NCBI GenBank assembly: GCA_902805475.1
Contig: CADCSX010000001.1
Coordinates: forward strand, 186,001 to 250,000
Reading direction: 5' to 3'
DNA: 64,000 nt
Source of the DNA: Entonaema liquescens
Taxonomy: Eukaryota; Ascomycota; Sordariomycetes; Xylariales; Xylariaceae
The translations under genes were made by a program, and so were the position numbers. Position 1 is the first letter of the stretch; the number at the start of each line of letters is the position of its first letter. Under the pieces are notes generated by a model. The model saw only the letters and a program-made list of their open reading frames with translations, ran no database searches and was not told where the DNA came from. This document shows positions 56,826-64,000 of this stretch, in pieces.

Positions 56826-57921
56826 ATGTCAAACAAAACTCGAGACTTTGCATCATCTGATGCTATGCTCCGCGGATCCGGTGAAGAGTAAGTCAAAAAT
56901 ATAGAAACCAAGAAGAAAAAGAAAAAAATACCATTTCCTGCTTACGATATTGACTCAGAGTCGACAGTCTTCTAAAATCTGGACTGTTTTCAGATGTGAA
57001 GGTCAAGTGCAAAGACCGAGTGTGGCAACTCCATAGAACCATCATTTGTCCAAGATGCCCTTATTTTAACAAAGCATTCAACGGTTCTTTTCAGGTAAGA
57101 CTAGCTTAGGTCATTTTGGTCGGAACCTGAGAATTCTTAATTTGGCCATGTTTACTGTCGCATGCAGAAAGGGGCAAATAAAAGCGAAGATTGTCGTGGT
57201 AAAGAGGCTAATATCTACCTATTTCCCAGGAAGCTACAACGCGTGAAATCACACTCAAGGAACAAGACCCCGATGGTATAGATCAGATTATTCGTTTCTT
57301 GTACACCGGAAAAGGTGGGAACTTAGTCAACCTCCTTCTCTTTGAGTCAAATTAACATATCGTAATGAACTAGTCTCGAAAGAACTCGTCGAGACCAACC
57401 CTTGCACCCTTTTCAAGCTAGCAGATTTCTTCCAGATCAGCAGTTTGGTGAAGGAGATCCTATCGATAACCAAACCAAAGCTGGATAACCTGGCAGTACG
57501 TTTACGAAACATGCCTCAGCCAAAGACGGACTTGCTAAGCGCATTCACCAATGAAGAACTCGAGTATTTATTCCGAATAATCGAGACCTCATATAGGGTA
57601 CATTTTCCCTCGAATAGACCTCTGCGAGGTCTAGTAAAGGGATTTATGGTCTTGAGCGAATTCCGAATCACAAAGTACGATCGATTCCTAACAACCTTGG
57701 AAGACATTCCGGAGCTGGCTATAGATATCGTGAAGCTCTTCAAGAAATCAGCAATCAACAACGATAGTCCCTGGAGATGCAATATATGTACAGGCAGATT
57801 AGATATAAATGGTTTGGCGTACCTTTGGATGGAGAGAGTTACCGTTGGTGGACCCCATGCTAGACTCAGGTACACACTTCGTGCTCAGTGTGAAGAATGT
57901 CGAAGGGCGCAACGTGGCTAG
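56826..57921 (+). CDS. BTB/POZ-domain protein with C-terminal CxxC pair
   Basis: Four exons: 56826-56887, 56959-57094, 57230-57314 and 57374-57921, phases consistent, giving 276 residues. The BTB fold covers ~22-110: GLFSDVKVKCKDRVWQLHR, then PYFNKAFNGSFQ and REITLKEQDPDGIDQIIRFL. The next part matches the usual post-BTB helical region, with a long helix around LADFFQISSLVKEIL. The last 49 residues hold two CxxC motifs (Cys230/Cys233 and Cys267/Cys270), spaced like a treble-clef or zinc-ribbon site. BTB proteins mediate dimerisation, often as adaptors of cullin-3 ubiquitin ligases; many fungal ones have unknown partners. The gene sits 0.4 kb from the second AT block. Confidence 0.82.
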
Positions 57922-58342
57922 GTGTATTAAGGCAAATGCTACGAGATATTTCAATTGCAAAATATAGATGACAGCGTTGATTCATAACGAAGCTTTGTAT
58001 ATCTTTGTTCCCAAGCCCACGATAATTGTCCAGGAACTGATGCATAATGGGAACAAATACCAAAATATCAATCAAGTGTTCCTATCATATGTAAAGAGTG
58101 ATGCTATTTACAGATTACCTTTTGAAATTACCTAACACTTTCCGTAACATACCCGACTAACAATGATCAACCCCCAACCAGTATGAATAGGTGCCTCCAT
58201 CCCATGAACCATTATAAATAAATCTGTTTTTTATCTCGCCCCCCCCACCCCTAGATGTCTTTCTCCGTCCAATACCTAAACATGTGCGCCTTTATTAGAC
58301 CTTTTAAACCCAAACCTTAATAACCACCTTCCAACTACCCCC
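57922..58342. other. Short spacer between BTB gene and AT block
   Basis: No gene. A C-rich run (CCCCCCCACCCCT, near 58,241-58,253) lies about 90 bp before the AT block begins. Confidence 0.45.
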
Positions 58343-61300
58343 TTAATTATTAAAAATAAACGTAAGTTATGAAATATGAATTAATTATATTAATTAATTA
58401 TTTAATTAAATATATAAATAAAATATATATAATATATAAAAGTTATAAATATAAAGTATATAATTAACTTTTTAATTTATTAATTATATATATTTTAACA
58501 TTTTTATTTAAATTAAATTTATGATTCGTTTTAAAACATTTTATAAATATTTTATAATAACTATATTTATATATAACTTTATATTTAAAATTTAAACCAT
58601 ATATATTATTTAAAACGAAAATCGTTAAAAATTTTATAAAATAAATTTTTAAACGTAACTTATTTTTTAATTTTATTTAATAATAAATTAAAGTAAAGAT
58701 TTTTCCCATTATTTAATACGTTAATATTATATTATATTTTAACTTTATTTATTCGTTTTTTATTTCGTAAATATTTTATAAATAATTGTTATTTACTTTA
58801 TAATATATTTTTTTAATAAATTTTATTAAATACCTTTTTTACAAAATCACAATTTTATATAAATATTCATTTCTTTTACTTTATAAATGCATTAATAATA
58901 ATTACCACAAAAACGTATTAACATTTGTTTTTCCATTTGTTACTTATTAATTAATTGTTAAATATGTTAAATAACTTTATTTACATTTTTTTTCCATTTT
59001 TAAATATTAACTTTACGAAGTTATTAAATAAGTTTTAAAATAATAAATTAAACATATATTTTATTTAATTTATTCGGTTTAAATCGTTATGGAAAAATAT
59101 AATTTGTTAATAAATATATAATTAATTGTTTCATAAAGTTAATATACGTTATAAATGTTCGAATATTTTATTATTTAAAACTTTAAAATATATCATTTAA
59201 ACTTTAATTACGTGTATGGTGATTAAAAAGTTTAAAATAAATTAAAAAGTAAAATAATATGTTTTTAAAGTTTTTTAAATAATTTATCGGGTTAAGTTTT
59301 AATTTTAAAAAAGTTATAACGTTTGGTTTTTATTTTATAAAAAAGTTTTAAAATATATTAACTTTTATCGTTATTTTATTAAATTATTTTAAATATTAAA
59401 AATTACTTTTATAAAATATTTATAAATAATTATATTTTATATTAATTACTTTATAATATATTATTTAAATATATTTAATATAATTATTTAATAATTTTTA
59501 AAATATATTTAATTATATATTTTTTAAATATTAAAATTTTTAATAATACGTATAAAATATTTTTTAATTATTTCAAAAGTAAGTTTTAATTCGGGTTTAT
59601 TATTTATAATTAATATTTCGTGATTATATTTTATAATTACCATAATTTAATTTTTATAAATTATAAAATATTCGTTATATTTGTAATTTTTTATTTATTT
59701 TATAATTAAAATCTTATTATTTTTTTAAATTTAATAAATGTATTTTTAAATAAAAGTTTAATAAATTTATTTACCATTTATTACGTTATAAAAATATATA
59801 TAAAATTAATTTAGTTAATTTATTATTTTTCGTAAATAAAATAAACATTAATTTTTATATATTTTATACGAGTATAAAATTAAAGGTTTTTAATAAATAT
59901 TAAAGTTTTTTAATTATTTTTATAAATTATTATAACGTTAATATTATTTTTTATAATTGTTAATTTTTTTAATAAATGGTGTAATTAAATTGCTTTTTTC
60001 GTAACATTTATTATGTTTTTAAATTTAAATTTATAAATAAATGTAATTATTACGGGTTATTTTTTTAATAATTAATTAATAACGTTACTTTTAATATTAA
60101 AAATATACTTTAAAATTAATTTTCTCAATTACATATATCTTACGTAATTAACATTTATCCACTTTATAAAGTCTTTTAAATTATTTTAAAAAATAAATTT
60201 ATAATTTAAAATGTTTTTTAAGTATTTTAAAACTTTTTTAACCGTTATAATATATATTATAATAAAGTTTTTTATATATCGGTTTAAGTATAATATCGTA
60301 TATATTATATTAAAGTATATATTTATTATAATATATATTAAATATTTTATAATTTATACGTATTATTTTAAATTAATGGTGGTTATTACATAGTTATTTA
60401 AAAGTTTAAAGATTTTTAAAATATTTATAAATATATTAATAAAATTAAATTTTTATTATTTTAAATCCTTAATAATTTTTTTTAAATATATTTTTTTAAT
60501 TAAATTTAATAATTTTATTAAAGTAATTTTTTTTAATAGTTATTTTTAAATAATATAAATATAGTTTTAAATTTATTATTTTAAATTTTTTAATAAACTT
60601 TATTTTAATTTTATTAATTTCAATTTTAAAAAAGCTTATAATAAATAAGTTATTTATATAAATTGTAATATAAATATAATTTTTAACGAATATTTTTATA
60701 TCGAAATTTAATATTTTAAATTTTAATATTTTTAAATACGTTATTAAAATTTAATATTATATTTTAAAAACTTATTTTAAATTATATAAAGTTTTATTAA
60801 ATTTGTAATATTTGTTAATTTCGTTATTAAATTTAAAAGGTTATTTAATATAAATATTTTTTTTAATATTTTTATATAAAAAAGTGGTAATAATATTTAT
60901 TTGTTTTATTTTTAAATTTAAAATTGTAATTATTACGAATAAAGTTTTATAATTTATAAGTTTAATTATTAATATGAAAATATTAATATAATTAAAGTTT
61001 TTTATTTATTTAAATTTTTTCATTATTTATTTAATTTTATATTAAATAATCTTGCTATTAAAACTTTATTTTATTTTATAAAATTATTTTTTAAATAACG
61101 GTTTACGTTTTGTAAAAAGCTTATATAATATTTATATTTAATTATTTATTAATAATTAATATTTAATATTTATAATTTTATATTATTTATATTATTTAAA
61201 GTTATATTTAACGTTTTTATAAAATTTAAATTCGAGTTTAAACGTTATTATTATAACATTAATTAATTAAATAATATATTTAAAATTTATATTAAACTTA

Positions 61301-64000
61301 AGTTAATATTTATATGGTAATATTATATTTATTTGTTATTTAAAATTATATTTAAACGTTTTGCGAAATGGGTTATTAATGTATAGTTTAAGTTCCGGGT
61401 TTTATACTGGTATTTTTAATTTTATTTAAAATAACTTATTATTATTTGGTTCGTTTTAAAGTTTAATATTATATTGGTTTTTTATAATAAGTTAAATATT
61501 AAGTTTTAAATACTGTAAGTTTTTACGGTTTAGTGTTTAAGTAAAATTACTGTTTATAAAATAAATTTTAAATAAATTTTAAATAAGTTTTATTAATTTT
61601 AAACGGTTTTGTAATAAAAATAATAATAAAAATTTAAATTTTATATGTTTATTTAATGTTAAAGGTTTTTTAATAAATATATAAAGGTAATTTTTTTTAA
61701 ATATAATGTTATTTACGATAATTATTTTATTTTTATTTATTAATAATATTTTATAAATTTGTAAATTATTATTTTTATATTTTAATATTTTATAATTAAT
61801 AATTTTAATATAAAATATATTAGTTTTTTAATTTTTTAAATAATAATTATTAATATTTATAATAATTAAATATGTTAAATTTAATATATTATTATATTAA
61901 ATTTTATAAAAAGTTTTATTTAATACGTTATAAAAAAATTTATTTATTAAATATATTATTATTTAAATTATTATAAATTAATATTTATTTAATATTTTAT
62001 TATTTTTAATTTATATTAATATTGTTTAAATTTTATTTTTTAATTTTTTAATAATGTTTTCGGTAATATTTTTTAATTAATATTATTTAATAACTGTATA
62101 ATAAATTGTAATATTTTTTTAATAATAATATTATTTAAATTTATAATTAGTATATAAATTTAAAATATTTAAAGTAATAATGTAATAATATTATTTGGGT
62201 TTTTTTTATTATTTTAAAAAGTTTTTAAACGTTAATAATTAATTTTTAAAATTTTTAATTAATATAATTTAATTTATATATAAATAATTATATATTATTA
62301 TTAATTATTTTTTATAATTGTTAATGTTTTATATATTTAATAGTATGTTTATTTTATTAATATATAATAATTTTAAATTATAAATATTTTTTTTTAATAT
62401 TTTTATATAAAGTTTTTTAATTATTTTATTTTTTATATAAGTTTTGTAAAAATAATATTTTTTTAAAAAGTTAATATTTATAGATATATTTATAAGTTTT
62501 TTTAAATTTTAATTATTTAAATAACTTAATTATTTATATTATATTTTTAATAATAAATCCAATATAAAATAAAAATAAAATGTTATATTAAGGTTTATTA
62601 TATTAAAATAATTATTTTTTTAATTAATTATATATAAATTATTTATTTTAATTATGGTTAAAAATATTTTTTTATTTTTAATGTTATAAATTAAGTTTTA
62701 TTAAAATAAAAATTTTATTTTTTTATAAATAAATTAAAATATTAAAATAAAATTATAAGTTAAATTAAAATAATAAATAATATTTATAATTTTAATTTTT
62801 TTAAATTGTTTTTTTATAATAATTTAAAATATAATAATATTTTATAATTTTAATATAATAATTTTATTATTAATGTTATATATATAAGGTTTTTTATATA
62901 AATGTAAGTTAATAAATAATATTTTATTATAATAATTGGTTTAATTATAATTGTTATTAACTATTATTATTTTTCGTAATTTAATAGTTAATTTTTTAAT
63001 TTTTAATTTTATTATAATTATAAATTTTAATATTATTAATATTTTTTTTATAAATAAGTTTATTAATACGTAATTAAATACGGAATTAATTATAAAAATT
63101 ATTAATTTTAATAATTTATTTTATAATTAATTATTTTGTATTTAATTATTTTATACTCCGCTATTTAATATATTAAATTATAATTTACTAAGTAAATATT
63201 TTTAAAATATTTTTAATAAAATATTAAATTTTAAAGAATTAATTATTAAAATATTAAATAATTTTTTAAATACCATAAACGTTATTATAATAATAAATAT
63301 TAACGATTTAATTTAACTTTTATAAATTAATATAATAATTATAATGTTATTTTTATTGTATTTAAATTTTTTACTTTTATTTTTAAATTTATTTTACTAA
63401 TTTTTAAACTGTTTTTTAAAATATTTTTAAAAATAATTAATTATTTTATAATTAATTAATCGTTATTTAATTATTATATAATAAATATATATAAAATTTT
63501 TTTTACATTTAATATTTAATTTATTAAAATAATTAATTAAAATATATTTATTATTTTTATTTTTAATTTTTTAAATTTATTTTTTTTATTAAATTAATTT
63601 AATAATATTATTTATAATAACTATAATTTTAATAATTAAATTATTATTATTTTATATAAATATAATATTATAATTTTAAAAAAATATTATAAAAAAAATA
63701 TTATAATTAAAATTTAAAATTTTAAAAAATTTATTAATTAAATATAATTTATTAATTGTATAAATTTTGTTTAATTTTTTAAAATTTAATTATAATTATT
63801 TTAATTTTAATAATAATATTATAATAATTTTTTTAATAATTAATAAAATAATATTTTATTTAAATATTAAATTTTAAAATATAATATTATTTTATAATTT
63901 ATATTTTTTTTCGAAAGTTTTTTAAAAATTAATTATTATAATTTTTTTTATTATTATATTTTTAAAGTTTTTTTTTAAATAGTAATAAATATATTTGTAA
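58343..64000. repeat. Second A+T-rich block, RIP-like, running off the window
   Basis: At least 5.6 kb of near-pure A+T without a supported gene; the 60,211-60,393 frame is an artefact of Ile/Tyr/Phe/Lys codons. More C/G remain than in the first block. They are strand-skewed: C is common up to ~59,100, while G exceeds C afterwards (for example ATTTGGTTCG near 61,445 and AAATGGGTTATT near 61,367). This suggests one strand was deaminated more than the other. Probable source: one or more large repeats, perhaps a retrotransposon. Identity is unknown. Confidence 0.8.

Noticed and set aside
60211..60393. 60-aa plus-strand frame in the second AT block
   Set aside because: Composed of Ile/Tyr/Phe/Lys codons forced by A+T composition; no homology cues and no start context.
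1..64000. CRISPR array, prophage or bacterial operon
   Set aside because: Spliceosomal introns, signal peptides and gene families are all fungal; no spaced direct repeats of CRISPR type were seen.

Overview
The window reads as nuclear DNA of a filamentous ascomycete (Pezizomycotina, probably a sordariomycete). Genes carry many short introns (about 50-110 nt) with GTRNGT donors. The gene set includes a preg/PHO80-type cyclin, DUF1996-WSC and PhiA-like wall proteins, and a proteinase K-type protease. Normal-composition DNA is broken by two blocks of almost pure A+T (24,449-28,960, and 58,343 to the end), which look like repeats destroyed by RIP-type C-to-T mutation. No rRNA, tRNA, CRISPR array or bacterial-type operon is visible.

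Layout. The first 24 kb is gene-poor: a repeat-rich GPI-type wall protein (minus, 2.2-3.5 kb), a broken cytochrome P450 (minus, 5.2-6.9 kb), homocysteine S-methyltransferase (minus, 8.1-9.2 kb), a C2/DUF1769 protein (plus, 10.5-12.4 kb), an intronless PaaK-like adenylate-forming enzyme (plus, 14.6-15.9 kb), a small one-span membrane protein (minus, 16.3-16.9 kb) and a secreted subtilase (plus, 20.7-22.1 kb). The first AT block follows; it is arranged as a roughly concentric, imperfect giant palindrome and holds a perfect 9-bp satellite.

From 29.4 to 57.9 kb lies a more gene-dense, housekeeping-type segment: ERV2-like sulfhydryl oxidase, proteasome subunit beta-1 (PRE3), a 5.9-kb gap holding a TA-flanked MITE and an AT-rich patch, the preg/PHO80-like cyclin, an unrecognised 330-aa protein, a DUF1996 plus 4xWSC secreted protein, a type II membrane glycosyltransferase-like protein, dihydroorotase (URA4, ten exons), a SulP sulfate permease, a PhiA-like secreted protein and a BTB protein with a C-terminal CxxC pair. 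The second AT block runs off the right edge.

The genes do not form one pathway. Themes that recur are the cell surface (GPI protein, WSC protein, PhiA-like protein, glycosyltransferase, protease) and sulfur or nutrient metabolism (homocysteine methyltransferase, sulfate permease, phosphate-type cyclin), but co-regulation cannot be read from the sequence. All exon models were joined by hand from splice signals, reading-frame phase and family motifs. I did not find a convincing undescribed defence or mobile system; the most unusual items are the palindromic AT island, the MITE, the multiply broken P450 and the micro-exon that carries the proteasome active-site threonine.
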